Below, piece by piece: positions 1 through 9,186 of a stretch of DNA of 64,000 nt. This DNA comes from Tautonia sociabilis. GTDB lineage: Bacteria > Planctomycetota > Planctomycetia > Isosphaerales > Isosphaeraceae. The stretch spans positions 23,410 through 87,409 of the forward strand of contig NZ_RYZH01000031.1 of NCBI RefSeq assembly GCF_003977685.1, in the 5' to 3' direction. The first letter of the stretch is position 1, and every line of letters begins with the position of its first letter. Both the position numbers and the translations under genes were made by a program. The notes below the pieces were generated by a model, which saw nothing but the letters and a program-made list of their open reading frames with translations, made no database searches and was not told where the DNA came from.

Positions 1-590
1 CCGATCAGGTCGTCGACGGTCAGGGAGACCGGGCCCTCGTCCTCCGACCCCGGCCCGGGCTGGAAGAGGAAGCGAGCGCCCGAGGCGCCGCCGATCCGCA
101 CCGCTCCGGACGTGATGCCGACGCCAAGGCAAAGCTTCATATTCCGATCGAACGGATCAAGGGCGTCGGCCACCGAGTTCGACGAGCCTCCCCCTCCCCG
201 GGACCTGGCCGCCGCGCCCACCCCCACGCCGTTCATGTCCACGGCCACGAACCCGGGGGTGACGACCTTGCCGGAGGCGTCGATCACCTCGGCTCCCTCG
301 GGCACCTCGATCGACTGGCCGACCTCGAGGATCGTGCCGTCCCGGACGAGGATCGTCCCCCGTCGGATCGTCCCCTGGGTGACCGTCTCGATGTCGGCCC
401 CGACGATCGCCAGGATCGGCCCGGGGGTCTTCTCATCCGACTCCTCGCCATCGGGCCTGGCCTCGTCGGGCTTCGGCTCCGAGGAGGCCTCTCCCCCCGA
501 ATCCTCCTGGGCCGGGGCCGGGGAGGGGAACATGGCGGCGGCCAGGGCCGCCAGCAGGGCCAGCAGCCGGAGCAAGTCATTCGGTTTCAT
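1..590 (-). CDS. Amidohydrolase-like protein, N-terminal part (runs off left edge)
   Basis: Only the first 196 codons are inside the window. The protein opens with MKPNDLLRLLALLAALAAAM, a signal peptide ending near APAQ, then an acidic E/D/S-rich linker, then the N-terminal beta-sandwich of the amidohydrolase superfamily (VRDGTILEVGQSIEVPEGAE, DASGKVVTPGFVAVDMNG). In active family members the VTPG segment runs into an HxH metal motif; here it reads VDMNG, so the first two metal ligands are missing. The later segment DALDPFDRNMKLCLGVGIT matches the same region in the neighbouring paralogs. The ATG overlaps the 3' end of the upstream gene by 14 nt, so it is the last visible gene of the amidohydrolase operon. 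It is probably exported and catalytically degenerate; substrate unknown. Confidence 0.8.
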   Translation of the reverse strand, partial: MKPNDLLRLLALLAALAAAMFPSPAPAQEDSGGEASSEPKPDEARPDGEESDEKTPGPILAIVGADIETVTQGTIRRGTILVRDGTILEVGQSIEVPEGAEVIDASGKVVTPGFVAVDMNGVGVGAAARSRGGGGSSNSVADALDPFDRNMKLCLGVGITSGAVRIGGASGARFLFQPGPGSEDEGPVSLTVDDLI

Positions 591-1860
591 AGACGGTCCT
601 CCCTGCGATGATAACGGTGCGGAGGCGGCTGTACGGGTCGAGCGGGTCGCCGTCGAAGACGAGCAGCGACGCGGACTTGCCCTCCTCCAGCGAGCCGAGG
701 GCGTCTCCCTGGCCGATCAGCTCCGCCGGACGGGCGGTGAGGGCGGCCAGGGCCTTCTCGCGGGGCAGGCCGGTGGCGACGAGGTAGGCGACGTGGAACA
801 GCGGGGAGTCCTGCGTCGAGAGCAGGCCGAACCGGTCGCTCCCCTGGACGAACGCGAACTCGATGCCCTCCTCGTGGACCAGGCGCGGCACGTTGACAAG
901 ATTGCGGTTATCGGGCTCGGTGTCGATGGCCGGCCGCAGCAGCAGGGTCAGCTTCGGCCGATCGGCCAGGCGGTCGAGCGTGCGGCACACGTCCGGCCCC
1001 GAGGCGATCAGGGCAAGCCGAACGTCCTTCGCCTCCTCCAGCGCCTCCAGCAGGTAGAGGATTGCCGCCGCGTTGGCGGCGTCGGCGATCAGCGGCACCT
1101 TCCCCTCCGCCACGGCCTTCCAGAGTTCGCGAGCGGAGCCGGACGCGCCCGAGTTCGAGGAGGACGACGACGGGCCTCGCCCCGACCGGCCCGATCCGGA
1201 TCCGGATCCGGCACCGGATCGGTTCCCCCCTCCGGGGCGATTCGCGGCCTCCAGGCCCTTGCGGACGACGTCGAGGCTGGCGGTGCTGTTGGAGACGGCG
1301 ACATAGAGGCGGCCGTCCTCCTCCACCACCATCGCCTCGGGGTCCTCGGGCGTAATCCGCACGACGGCCGCCTGGCCGTAGTCGGCGGGGATGAGGTTGA
1401 GGAGGGTCAGGCCGGAGCGGAGCAGGGGGGCGAAGTCGGTTCGGAAGGGGTCGAGGCCGTCGGCCACCCGGGTGAAGCTCGGCGACCGGGTGGGGCTCGA
1501 CCCTCCCAGGACGATCACCCGGCCGTTGATAACGACCGTCCTCCTCCCGGAGGACGACGACCCGACGTCCCCTCCATACGGATAGGCCGGCTCCACGATG
1601 CCGGGCATGATCGTCCGCCCGCTGGCGTCCACCACTCGGGCGTCCTCGGGGATCTCGACCTGGTCGACCGGGCCGACCGCCTCGATCGTTCCGTCCCGCA
1701 GGACGATGACGCCGGTTTCGATCCGGCCGGCCGGGCCGACCGTCTCGATCGTCGCCCCCTTCAGCGCGAGCGGCCGGTCCTGGCCCCAGGAGGCCGGCGG
1801 GGCGGCGGCGATCGCGAGCGTCGCGAGCAGCGGCAGCGGGGCGATTCGGGGTTGGGTCAC
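577..1860 (-). CDS. Secreted amidohydrolase-like protein, metal motif lost
   Basis: This 427-residue protein starts at a GTG and begins with a signal peptide (PLLATLAIAAAPPASWGQ). The N-terminal beta domain (VLRDGTIEAVGPVDQVEIPE, DASGRTIMPGIVEP) and the C-terminal GSLEEGKSASLLVFDGDPLDP segment are typical of imidazolonepropionase-like amidohydrolases. Where HxH is expected it has EPAYPYGG, so metal binding of the classic type is unlikely. Residues about 200-245 form a Gly/Ser/Arg-rich low-complexity insert in the position where paralogs carry charged inserts. It overlaps the next gene downstream by 14 nt and lies 57 nt after the preceding one, so it is part of the operon. The product is probably exported; function not known. 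Confidence 0.82.
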   Translation of the reverse strand: MTQPRIAPLPLLATLAIAAAPPASWGQDRPLALKGATIETVGPAGRIETGVIVLRDGTIEAVGPVDQVEIPEDARVVDASGRTIMPGIVEPAYPYGGDVGSSSSGRRTVVINGRVIVLGGSSPTRSPSFTRVADGLDPFRTDFAPLLRSGLTLLNLIPADYGQAAVVRITPEDPEAMVVEEDGRLYVAVSNSTASLDVVRKGLEAANRPGGGNRSGAGSGSGSGRSGRGPSSSSSNSGASGSARELWKAVAEGKVPLIADAANAAAILYLLEALEEAKDVRLALIASGPDVCRTLDRLADRPKLTLLLRPAIDTEPDNRNLVNVPRLVHEEGIEFAFVQGSDRFGLLSTQDSPLFHVAYLVATGLPREKALAALTARPAELIGQGDALGSLEEGKSASLLVFDGDPLDPYSRLRTVIIAGRTVYETE

Positions 1861-1917
1861 GGCTCGGGGCTCCGGGCGGCGAGGGAGGGGCGATCGGCGG
1901 CGAGGGCTGAACTGAAC

Positions 1918-3183
1918 TCAGAAGCGGCGGCGGTCCTTGGCGATGTCGTAGACGACCTTCCCGTCGATGATCACCTGGGTGACGTAATTGCGCGGGTCGA
2001 TAATCGATCCAGTGCAGATGACAAGATCCGCGTCCTTGCCCACCTCGATGGAGCCGACCCGGTCCTCGATCATCAGGGCCCTGGCCGGCTCGATCGTGAT
2101 GCCCCGGATCGCCTCCTCCTCGTTCCAGCCGTAGCGGACGGCCATCGTCGCCTGGAACGAGAGTTCCTCCTGAGGGATGACGGGGGAGTCGGTGTTCACG
2201 CCGAGCCACTCGACGCCCCGCCGGTCATACTCGGCGACGATGCCGTGGATCTGCCCGTCGTCCGGGTCGAAGCGGAACCCGCGCGGCCCGGCGATCACCG
2301 GAACGTTGCGCCGGATCACCTCGTCGGAGATCAGATACCCCTCGAACGTGCCGTGACCGATGACGATTCGCAGGTCCATCGCGTCGTGGAGCATCTCCAG
2401 CGTCGCCTGGATGCCCTGGTATCCCTGCGTGTGCACGAGCACCGGGATCTCTCGGCGGAAGAGGGGCTTGAACATCTCCAGGCGCAGGTCGATCTCGGGC
2501 CGCTCGCTCGACTTGCCCGACTCGTAGTCGTCCCATGCCCGGACGTAGGCGCGTCCCTCTTCGAGCTGGTCTCGGATGATCCAGTTCATCCCCATCCGGC
2601 CGGAGCCGAGGGTGCCGTCCCGGCGCTCGGGGTTGCCCCACTGGGCGATCTTCAGGACGCCGGGGAAGCGGACGAGCACGTCCTCCAGCTCGCCGGGGCC
2701 GGTCTTCAGGATCGCGCCGAAGCCCCCCATGTTCGTGCCGCTGCCGGGGATGTAGCAGACGGTGGTCACGCCGCCGGCCACGGCCACCTGAAGCGCGTCG
2801 TTGTGCGGGATCACCTGGTCGAGCACCCGGAGATCCGGGTTGGTCTGGTAGACCATCTCGTTCAGGTCGCCCGAGCCGCCGACGTGGCAATGCACCTCGA
2901 CCAGCCCCGGCATCAGGAACTTGTCGCCGCAGTCGATGACCTCGTACCCCTCGGGGATCTCCACCTCCGTCTGGGGGCCGACCGCCTCGATCTTCCCCCC
3001 GCGGACCAGGACCACGCCGTCGACGATCGGCTCGCCGGCGCAGGTGATCACCTTACCGGCGAGCACGGCGAGGGGACGATTCTCCTGCCCTTCGGCGGAG
3101 GAGGCCTCCTGCGCCGCCGCCATCGGGGAGAGCAGGCCGAGCAGCAGGACGAGGGCGGTCGGGGAGATCCGGTTTGGTGTCAT
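1918..3183 (-). CDS. Amidohydrolase with intact HxH motif (imidazolonepropionase-like)
   Basis: This 421-residue protein has a signal peptide (ALVLLLGLLSPMAAAQ) and the full amidohydrolase TIM-barrel fold. It is the only member of the array with the metal-binding HxH (MPGLVEVHCHVGG). It also has later histidines in VLVHTQGYQ and IVIGHGTFEG and the catalytic aspartate region LGVNTDSPV. The C-terminus has the usual VGSIEVGKDADLVICTG segment. The ATG overlaps the stop of the upstream gene by one base (TGATG), suggesting translational coupling; a TTG one codon earlier is also possible. By family it should hydrolyse a C-N bond in a cyclic amide, dipeptide-like or related substrate outside the cytoplasm; the substrate cannot be read from sequence. 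Confidence 0.87.
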   Translation of the reverse strand: MTPNRISPTALVLLLGLLSPMAAAQEASSAEGQENRPLAVLAGKVITCAGEPIVDGVVLVRGGKIEAVGPQTEVEIPEGYEVIDCGDKFLMPGLVEVHCHVGGSGDLNEMVYQTNPDLRVLDQVIPHNDALQVAVAGGVTTVCYIPGSGTNMGGFGAILKTGPGELEDVLVRFPGVLKIAQWGNPERRDGTLGSGRMGMNWIIRDQLEEGRAYVRAWDDYESGKSSERPEIDLRLEMFKPLFRREIPVLVHTQGYQGIQATLEMLHDAMDLRIVIGHGTFEGYLISDEVIRRNVPVIAGPRGFRFDPDDGQIHGIVAEYDRRGVEWLGVNTDSPVIPQEELSFQATMAVRYGWNEEEAIRGITIEPARALMIEDRVGSIEVGKDADLVICTGSIIDPRNYVTQVIIDGKVVYDIAKDRRRF

Positions 3184-5978
3184 CAAGGTTCGTCCTCCTG
3201 ATCGAGAAAGGCCCAGGTCCCGTCGATCATCACCGCGAGCACCCGGCTGGACGGCTCGAAGGGAGGGCCGCTCCAGACGACCAGGTCCGCGTCCTTGCCC
3301 GGGGAGATCGTGCCCACGCGGTCGCCCAGCCCGAGGAACCCGGCCGGCACCGAAGACAGCCCGGCCAGCGCGTCCCCCGCTCCCAGCCCCAGCCGCACCG
3401 CGTACCGGATCGCCCGGGGAAGGGTGGCCGACCCGGTGCCGGCCCGGGACTGGAACCCGAAGAGCACCCCTCGGGTCGCCAGCACCTGGGGGAGGTTGAC
3501 CGTCTCCCGGTCGACCTCCCGGACCAGGATCGGGCCGACGACCACGGCCACCTCCGCTTCCGCCAGCAGGTCGAGATCCCGGAAGGCGTCCCCGGCGCCG
3601 ACCAAGACCGTGTCCAGCTCGTAATCGTCCCGGAACAGCGAGAGGGCCGCCCGGATCTCGTCCAGGCGGTCGACCTCGACCAGCGCCGGGATCTTCGACG
3701 AGAACAGGTCGCGGTATGGTTCCAGCGCGTCGGACTTGTTCGGCTCCTTCGGAGGCTTCGGCTCCTCGGGGAGCGGATCCTCGCCCGACTTGCCCTCGCC
3801 GCCCTGATCGCCGCCGTCCCCGGCATCGCCCCGCTCCTCCGGATCCTCCCCGTCGTCCTCGTCGTCTTTGTCTTCGTCGTCTTCGCTGCCGGGCTTCGGC
3901 TGGTCGCCCGAGGGCTCGTCCTCTGGCTCGTCGGACTCGCCCTCCTTCTTGTTCTCGGCGTCGGACTTCGCCTCCTCGTCCGACTTCTTCGCGTCCTCGG
4001 CCTTCTTCCTGGCCTCCTCCTCGGCCTTCTTCTTGGCTTCGAGGCGGGCCTTGGCCTCCTCATATTCTTTCTTCTTCCGCTCGTATTCGGCAAGGTCCTT
4101 CGCGTAGTTCTCCCAGGAGTCGTGATAGGCCTTGGCGCGCCGAAGGGTCGCTTCCAGGCCGGGGACGGCGGTGGTGAGGTTGCCGCTCAGCTCGAAGCGG
4201 ATGGCGGCCGGGTCGCGGAGGACGGTGGGCTCGTCGCCGAGCTTGAAGGCGACGACCGGGGCCGGCAAGTTCTCCCGGGGGCCGGCCAGGACCGTGGTGA
4301 TCCCTCCTCGCCGGGCGACGGCCGAGGCCGGATCCCACGCCACGAGCCGATCGCCGAGCTTCGTTTCCAGCGAAACCCGGGTGCGCGTCGGGCCGCTCGG
4401 CTCGTCCTCCTCCTCGTCGTCGTCCTGGAGGATGACGGGGAAGTCGCTCGCCGAGAAGGATCCGCTCGGACTCGGCTGGGCCGAGAGCGGACCGCCGAGG
4501 CCGAGGTCCGTCGCCAGGTCGAGCAGGCCGGGGGTGACGACCGCCCCCTCGAAGGCGAAGACCTCCGCGTCGACCGGCGCCGAGGCGTCCGCGCCAACCC
4601 CTCGGATCTTGCCCCCCTGGACGACGATCGTCGCCCCGGGGATCGTCGTCCCGTCCCCGGTCTGGACGGCGCTGGCCCGGATGACCACCGCCCCCGACTC
4701 GTCCTCGGCCGACCAGGCCTTCGAGCCGGAGACGTACACCTCGCGGACCCGGGAATGCAGGTCGAACGGGTCGCCGGAGAGGACGACGAAATCCGCGTCC
4801 TTGCCCGGGGCGATCGCGCCCACGCGGTCCCCCACGCCGAGCAGCTCGGCCGGGGCGGAGGTGATCATGCGGAGCACCTGCTCCTCGTCCAGGCCGCCGG
4901 CGGTGAACGCTCCGGCGAGGAAGAGGAGCTCGTTGAGGTCCTCATCCACGCTCGGGACGATCGCCACGGGGATGCCCGCCTCCAGCAGCTCGGCGGCGTC
5001 CTCCCAGGGCTCCCGGGGCTCGGGATCGTCCGGGTCGGGCACGGGGAGGTCGACGATCTGGCCAGGCCGGGAGCGGGAGCCGAGCACCACGCCGTCGACC
5101 ACGCCCTTCCAGGTGTCGAGCCTCCCGAGGAACGGCCGCAGCTCGACCGGATCGACGAGCACGAGCCTCAGGTTGAACTCCTGGGCGATCGCCAGCGCCG
5201 CCCGGATCTCGGCCGCTCCTCGGGCGGTGACGCGCAACCGGCCCGAGTCGTCGAGCGCCTCGGCCAGCGGGTCGAGCAGGGGATCGGTCCCCTCGGCCGC
5301 GGCCTCGGGCCCGAGGGCGAGGGCGGCCCCGATCAGCGTCCGAAGCCCCGCCACGGCGCCGGCGAGGCTGGAGGCTAGCTGCGGCTGCGTCGGGTCGACC
5401 GGCCGATCCCGAGAGGCGAGCCGGGGGGGAGGCTCGTAGATCCGGGGAGGGTTCAGCGCCTCGGCCGAGAGGAGCACGCGGAGGTCCCCCTCCGGGTCGA
5501 GCGTCCGGGAGGCCGGGTCCGGCCCGCCGAGCTTGACGACGGCCCCCCGACCCGGCATCAGCCGGGACCTCCCCGGGCTGAGCTGCGCCGAGGTCACACC
5601 TCCGGAGAGCGGCCCGTCGAACTCCTCGAACGGGTCGAACCCGTCGATCGCCCGCACTGCGGGCGTCAGCGCCCGCTCGTCGTCCTGGGAGACCGCCCCC
5701 AGGCCGGTTTCCGCCGCCACCAACCCTGGAATGACCACCGCCGACGGCCCCAGGTCGACGACCTTGGCCGTCTCCGGGATCTCGAACGCGCCCCGGGCCC
5801 CGGAGGCGACGATTCGGCCGTCTTCGACCAGAATCACCGCGTCCTCGATCGGCCCCCCGTCCCCGGGCCAGAGCCGGGACGCCACATAGGCGACCTCCTC
5901 CGCCGGCGGGCCGGCCGACGCCGGAGCGACAGCGAACAGGAGTGCCAGGAGGGCCGTCGGGATCGGGAAGCGTCTCAT
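3183..5978 (-). CDS. Double-domain amidohydrolase-like protein with charged linker
   Basis: This 931-residue protein starts at MRRFPIPTALLALLFAVAPA, a clear signal peptide. The open frame continues upstream, but only through the 21-bp repeat array, so that extension is not accepted. Two amidohydrolase-like domains lie in tandem, each with the beta-domain pattern and a C-terminal GDRVGxIxPGKDADxVV segment. Neither has HxH: the sites read IPGLVAAETGLG and VTPGLLDLATDLG. The second domain contains a long helical and then acidic insert (YERKKKEYEEAKARLEAKKK followed by E/D/K/G-rich sequence of over 100 residues). It is the first gene after the repeat-bearing gap in the operon. It is probably a binding or scaffold protein outside the cytoplasm rather than a metal-dependent hydrolase; that role is inference. 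Confidence 0.82.
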   Translation of the reverse strand: MRRFPIPTALLALLFAVAPASAGPPAEEVAYVASRLWPGDGGPIEDAVILVEDGRIVASGARGAFEIPETAKVVDLGPSAVVIPGLVAAETGLGAVSQDDERALTPAVRAIDGFDPFEEFDGPLSGGVTSAQLSPGRSRLMPGRGAVVKLGGPDPASRTLDPEGDLRVLLSAEALNPPRIYEPPPRLASRDRPVDPTQPQLASSLAGAVAGLRTLIGAALALGPEAAAEGTDPLLDPLAEALDDSGRLRVTARGAAEIRAALAIAQEFNLRLVLVDPVELRPFLGRLDTWKGVVDGVVLGSRSRPGQIVDLPVPDPDDPEPREPWEDAAELLEAGIPVAIVPSVDEDLNELLFLAGAFTAGGLDEEQVLRMITSAPAELLGVGDRVGAIAPGKDADFVVLSGDPFDLHSRVREVYVSGSKAWSAEDESGAVVIRASAVQTGDGTTIPGATIVVQGGKIRGVGADASAPVDAEVFAFEGAVVTPGLLDLATDLGLGGPLSAQPSPSGSFSASDFPVILQDDDEEEDEPSGPTRTRVSLETKLGDRLVAWDPASAVARRGGITTVLAGPRENLPAPVVAFKLGDEPTVLRDPAAIRFELSGNLTTAVPGLEATLRRAKAYHDSWENYAKDLAEYERKKKEYEEAKARLEAKKKAEEEARKKAEDAKKSDEEAKSDAENKKEGESDEPEDEPSGDQPKPGSEDDEDKDDEDDGEDPEERGDAGDGGDQGGEGKSGEDPLPEEPKPPKEPNKSDALEPYRDLFSSKIPALVEVDRLDEIRAALSLFRDDYELDTVLVGAGDAFRDLDLLAEAEVAVVVGPILVREVDRETVNLPQVLATRGVLFGFQSRAGTGSATLPRAIRYAVRLGLGAGDALAGLSSVPAGFLGLGDRVGTISPGKDADLVVWSGPPFEPSSRVLAVMIDGTWAFLDQEDEP

Positions 5979-6007
5979 GGTGCGGTGGCCCGGGGGAGGC
6001 AATGACG

Positions 6008-6259
6008 GATGCGAGAGAGCAGAGGGCGGTTGCGAGAAAGCAGAGGGCCGTTGCAAGAAAGCAGAGGGCGGTTGCGAGCGAGCAGAGGGCCGTTGCAAGA
6101 AAGCAGAGGACGGATGCGAGAGAGCAGAGGGCAGTTGCAAGAAAGCAGAGGGCAGTTGCGAGCGAGCAGTGGGCGGTTGCAAGAAAGCAGAGGGCGGTTG
6201 CGAGCGAGCAGGGGGCCGTTGCGAGCGGGCAGAGAGCGGATGCGAATGGACGGATGGCA
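6008..6259. repeat. 21-bp tandem repeat array in the amidohydrolase operon
   Basis: About twelve copies of a 21-bp unit (core GCAGAGGGC followed by GTTGCGAG or GTTGCAAG and a short A/G tail) lie head to tail. They fill the first half of the 505-nt gap between two amidohydrolase genes. The last copy is degenerate. Because 21 is divisible by three, all strands read as open frames with a heptapeptide period, which explains spurious N-terminal extensions here. The rest of the gap (6260-6483) shows no gene or clear signal. There are no spacers, so this is not a CRISPR. Confidence 0.9.
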
Positions 6260-6483
6260 GCGTTCGGACGGATTCGGGGTGGCGGCTGGGAAGGCTGGGG
6301 GCGGGTCGACCCCCGTCCCGGCAGGCTGCCGACGCGGGGGACGACCCGATCCCAGCCGCTCCATCCCCACCTGAAGCCCCCATCAGCGGAACTCCGATCG
6401 GAATCCTGGAGGTGCGATGGCGGCCGATCCGATGGCCGAGCGCCGGTCGATCCGAGCCTCGCGGCCGCCAGCAGCCCTCGCCC

Positions 6484-7863
6484 TCACGGTTCCCCTCGCT
6501 CGCTGATCGACGGGCGGAGCAGCTCCTTGAGCCGGGAATCCTCGTCGCGGCGGTAGACCACCCGGCCGTCGATGATCGTCGTGTCGACCCAAGTGCCGAG
6601 CCGGAGCGGATCGCCGGTGAGGATGATCAGGTCGGCATCCTTCCCCTCCTCGATCGAGCCGACGAACTCGTCGATCTTGAGCAATCGGGCGGGGCGGAGG
6701 GTCAGGGCCTCGATCGCCTCCTCGATCGGCATGCCGTACTTCACGGCGGTGGCGGCCTGGAACCAGAGGTAGTTCGGGCCGATCGTGGCGGCCGAGACGG
6801 AGGAGCCGCCGGCGGTCTGGAAGGTGATCGGCACACCGGCCTCGCGGTAAATGCGGGGCAAGACGACCAGCTCGTCCTTGTCGGTCCTCGGATCGGTTTC
6901 CCAGAAGACGAGGGAGGGGTCGAGGATCACCGGGATCTCGCGGCCGGCCAGCAGGCCGACGGCCTTGTGGCAGTCCCGGCCGAGAATCAGCACGGCGTCG
7001 AGCCCGTAGTCGTCGATGAGCCTCAGCGCCTGGGGGACGTCCATCGCCAGCTCGCAGTAGATGAAGGCGGTCAGCTCCCCTTTCAGCAGGCGGACCATCG
7101 CCTCCCGCTGGGGGTCGGGCTCGGCGGGGTCGGGCGTTGAGGAGTCCGAGTCTCGGTCGGGCTCCTCGTCCTCGTCCTCCTCCTGGCGGGGGGCCGACTC
7201 GTCGTCGGGCTCCTCGCGGTCGTCGTCGGCCTGGGCCTGGGCGTCCTGGTCCTCCTTCCGCTTCTCCTCGAGCGTCTTCATGTACCGCTTCGTCTCGTCC
7301 AGCTCGCGGCGGAGCCGGGAGAGGTGGCTCATCCGGCTGGAGGAGCCCGAGGGGCGCAGCGAGAGCTTCAGGGCGGCGTCCCGCTTGAGGATCATGTCCT
7401 CGGCGAAGGTGCCGGAGGTCTTCACCACGGCCGACTTGCCGCCGAACATGGTGTTGTTGCCGGGGATGGCGTGCACGGTGGTCACGCCGTTGCGGCGGGC
7501 GTCCTCGAAGTAGGTGGCGTTCGGGTCGATCGCGTCGACCACGGTCACGAACGGCACGTTCGGGTTCACCTCGTTCGGCTGCACCAGCGGCTCGGGGCTG
7601 TGTGGCTCGACGAACCCGGGCAGCACGACCTTGCCGCTGGCGTCGATCACCTTCGCCTCGATCGGGATCTCCAGGTCCGTGCCCACGGCCTGGATCGTGC
7701 CTCCCCGGATCAGGACGATGCCGTTCTCGATCGGATCGCCGACGACCGGCACCACCCGGCCCCCCGTGATCGCCAACTGGTCCTGTCCCGTCGCCGCCAC
7801 GGCGGGCAGCAGCGCGAGGGCGGCCACGCTCGCCAGCCTCATGATCGGATGATTCGTCGCCAT
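6484..7863 (-). CDS. Amidohydrolase-like protein, half of HxH retained
   Basis: This 459-residue protein starts at MATNHPIMRLASVAALALLP, a signal peptide ending near AATGQ. Its amidohydrolase features are VLIRGGTIQAVGTDLEIPIE, DASGKVVLPGFVEPHSPEP and VGSIEEGKDADLIILTGDPL. The metal motif is reduced to a single histidine (EPHSPEP in place of HxH). A coiled-coil-like segment (RLRRELDETKRYMKTLEEKR) is followed by an acidic D/E-rich stretch at the same site as in the neighbours. The downstream part (MPIEEAIEALTLRPARLL) is normal for the family. It lies 7 nt after the preceding gene and so is in the same transcript. Activity is doubtful; substrate unknown. Confidence 0.82.
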   Translation of the reverse strand: MATNHPIMRLASVAALALLPAVAATGQDQLAITGGRVVPVVGDPIENGIVLIRGGTIQAVGTDLEIPIEAKVIDASGKVVLPGFVEPHSPEPLVQPNEVNPNVPFVTVVDAIDPNATYFEDARRNGVTTVHAIPGNNTMFGGKSAVVKTSGTFAEDMILKRDAALKLSLRPSGSSSRMSHLSRLRRELDETKRYMKTLEEKRKEDQDAQAQADDDREEPDDESAPRQEEDEDEEPDRDSDSSTPDPAEPDPQREAMVRLLKGELTAFIYCELAMDVPQALRLIDDYGLDAVLILGRDCHKAVGLLAGREIPVILDPSLVFWETDPRTDKDELVVLPRIYREAGVPITFQTAGGSSVSAATIGPNYLWFQAATAVKYGMPIEEAIEALTLRPARLLKIDEFVGSIEEGKDADLIILTGDPLRLGTWVDTTIIDGRVVYRRDEDSRLKELLRPSISERGEP

Positions 7864-7870
7864 GTCGGGT

Positions 7871-9106
7871 TCAGTCCTCCTGCTGCGACGGGTCGGGCTT
7901 CGGGAACCGGATGGCGCCGTCGACCATCGTCCAGCGCACGGCGGTCGTGAATTCCAGCGGGTCGCCGTCCAGGGCGACGAGGTCCGCGTCCTTGCCCGGG
8001 GAGATCGAACCGACCCGGCCATCGACGCCCAGCACCCGAGCCGGCTCGATCGTGATCGCCCGCAGCGCGGCCTCCCTCGGCAGGCCGAACCTCGAGGCGA
8101 ACCGGGCCTGGTCCAGCAGGTCGCCTCCTGAGAGCGACACCGAGACGCCGGCCTCGTGCAGGATCCCGGCCACGTTCCAGATCAGCTCCGTCCCTTCCGG
8201 CCCGAACGGCCGGTCGACCCGCAAGGCCCCCAGCACCACCGGCACCCGGCTCGAGGCCAGGGGCTCGGCCACCTTGTACGCCTCGTGCCCGCCATACACC
8301 ACCGGCGCGTAGCCGAACTCGCCGGCCAGGCGGAGCACCGTGAGCATATCGAAATCCGTCCGGCTGATCGCCAGCACCGAACGACGCCCAGCCATCGCCT
8401 CTCGGAGCGGCTCGTACGGGTCTCCCGCCGCCGGAGAGGTCGTGTCCGGGTCCGGGTCGGCGCCTCGGGCGGCCCTGGCGAACGACTCGCGGAGCAGGCC
8501 GACGACTCCCATGCGGTTGGTCGGCTGTCGGACGTAGATCGAGTCCGGCCGCGTCCGAGACCGGTTCCGGGAGGCCGGGTCCGACGCCACGGTGATCACC
8601 AGGCCGGCGTCCCGGGAGACGACCCGATCCGACTGCTCCTCCCCGGCCGTCTTCACCACCACGGCCAGTCCGGGAATGACATTCTCGCTCGAGGGCACGA
8701 TCGCCCCGGTCGTCGTCCCGCCGGCCAGCGCCTCGAGAAATGCCCGGCTCGACCAGTCGACCGCCGGCAGCGGGGAAAAGGTCGGGGTGATCTCCCTCGT
8801 CTCCTCCACCGCCGGGCCCGTCACGCCCCCGGGCAAGTCGGCGTCGACGAGGCCGGGCATGAGCGTCGCGTCCTCTCCCAGGTCGATCACCTCGGCCCCT
8901 TCGGGAGGCTCGATCTCGGCCGAAACCTGGGCGATCGTCCCTCCCGAGATCAGCACGGCCCCCGGCCGGAGCGGGCCGCTCTCGACCGTCTCCACCGTCC
9001 CGGCCCGGACGAGGACGTCCCCCTCGGCGGCCCTCGCCGTCGGAGAGATCGCGATCAGGGCGAGCGTCGCGAGGAGGCATCGGCGATCGGGTCGGCGTCG
9101 GCTCAT
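7871..9106 (-). CDS. Secreted amidohydrolase-like protein, metal motif lost
   Basis: The start chosen is MSRRRPDRRCLLATLALIAI, which gives a signal peptide ending at ARAAEG and a 411-residue protein; longer frames upstream are GC-driven. The N-terminal beta domain (VLISGGTIAQVSAEIEPPE) and C-terminal VGSISPGKDADLVALDGDPL identify the family. The HxH position reads MPGLVDADLPGG. Instead of the long charged insert of its neighbours it has a short D/P-rich loop (RGADPDPDTTSPAAGDPY). Gene spacing is 7 nt to the next gene and 80 nt from the preceding one. It is probably exported and not a classical metallohydrolase. Confidence 0.82.
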   Translation of the reverse strand: MSRRRPDRRCLLATLALIAISPTARAAEGDVLVRAGTVETVESGPLRPGAVLISGGTIAQVSAEIEPPEGAEVIDLGEDATLMPGLVDADLPGGVTGPAVEETREITPTFSPLPAVDWSSRAFLEALAGGTTTGAIVPSSENVIPGLAVVVKTAGEEQSDRVVSRDAGLVITVASDPASRNRSRTRPDSIYVRQPTNRMGVVGLLRESFARAARGADPDPDTTSPAAGDPYEPLREAMAGRRSVLAISRTDFDMLTVLRLAGEFGYAPVVYGGHEAYKVAEPLASSRVPVVLGALRVDRPFGPEGTELIWNVAGILHEAGVSVSLSGGDLLDQARFASRFGLPREAALRAITIEPARVLGVDGRVGSISPGKDADLVALDGDPLEFTTAVRWTMVDGAIRFPKPDPSQQED

Positions 9107-9186
9107 GGTGCGGCACTCGAAGGCGATTGAGGAATCCTCTCGATGGCGATGGGCCCCGGCCCTCCCCGAGACCCCCGGGCTCCCGG

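Noticed and set aside
112..3201. A 1,029-codon open frame on the plus strand opposite the amidohydrolase genes.
   Set aside because: It lies exactly antiparallel to well-supported genes, has Arg/Gly/Asp/Val-rich composition without any family motif, and is a product of high third-position GC.
6008..6259. Possible CRISPR array.
   Set aside because: Units follow each other without spacers and no cas genes are near.
5979..6383. A 135-residue N-terminal extension of the double-domain amidohydrolase.
   Set aside because: It is translated from the 21-bp repeat array and would precede a perfect signal peptide; the start at 5978 is much better.
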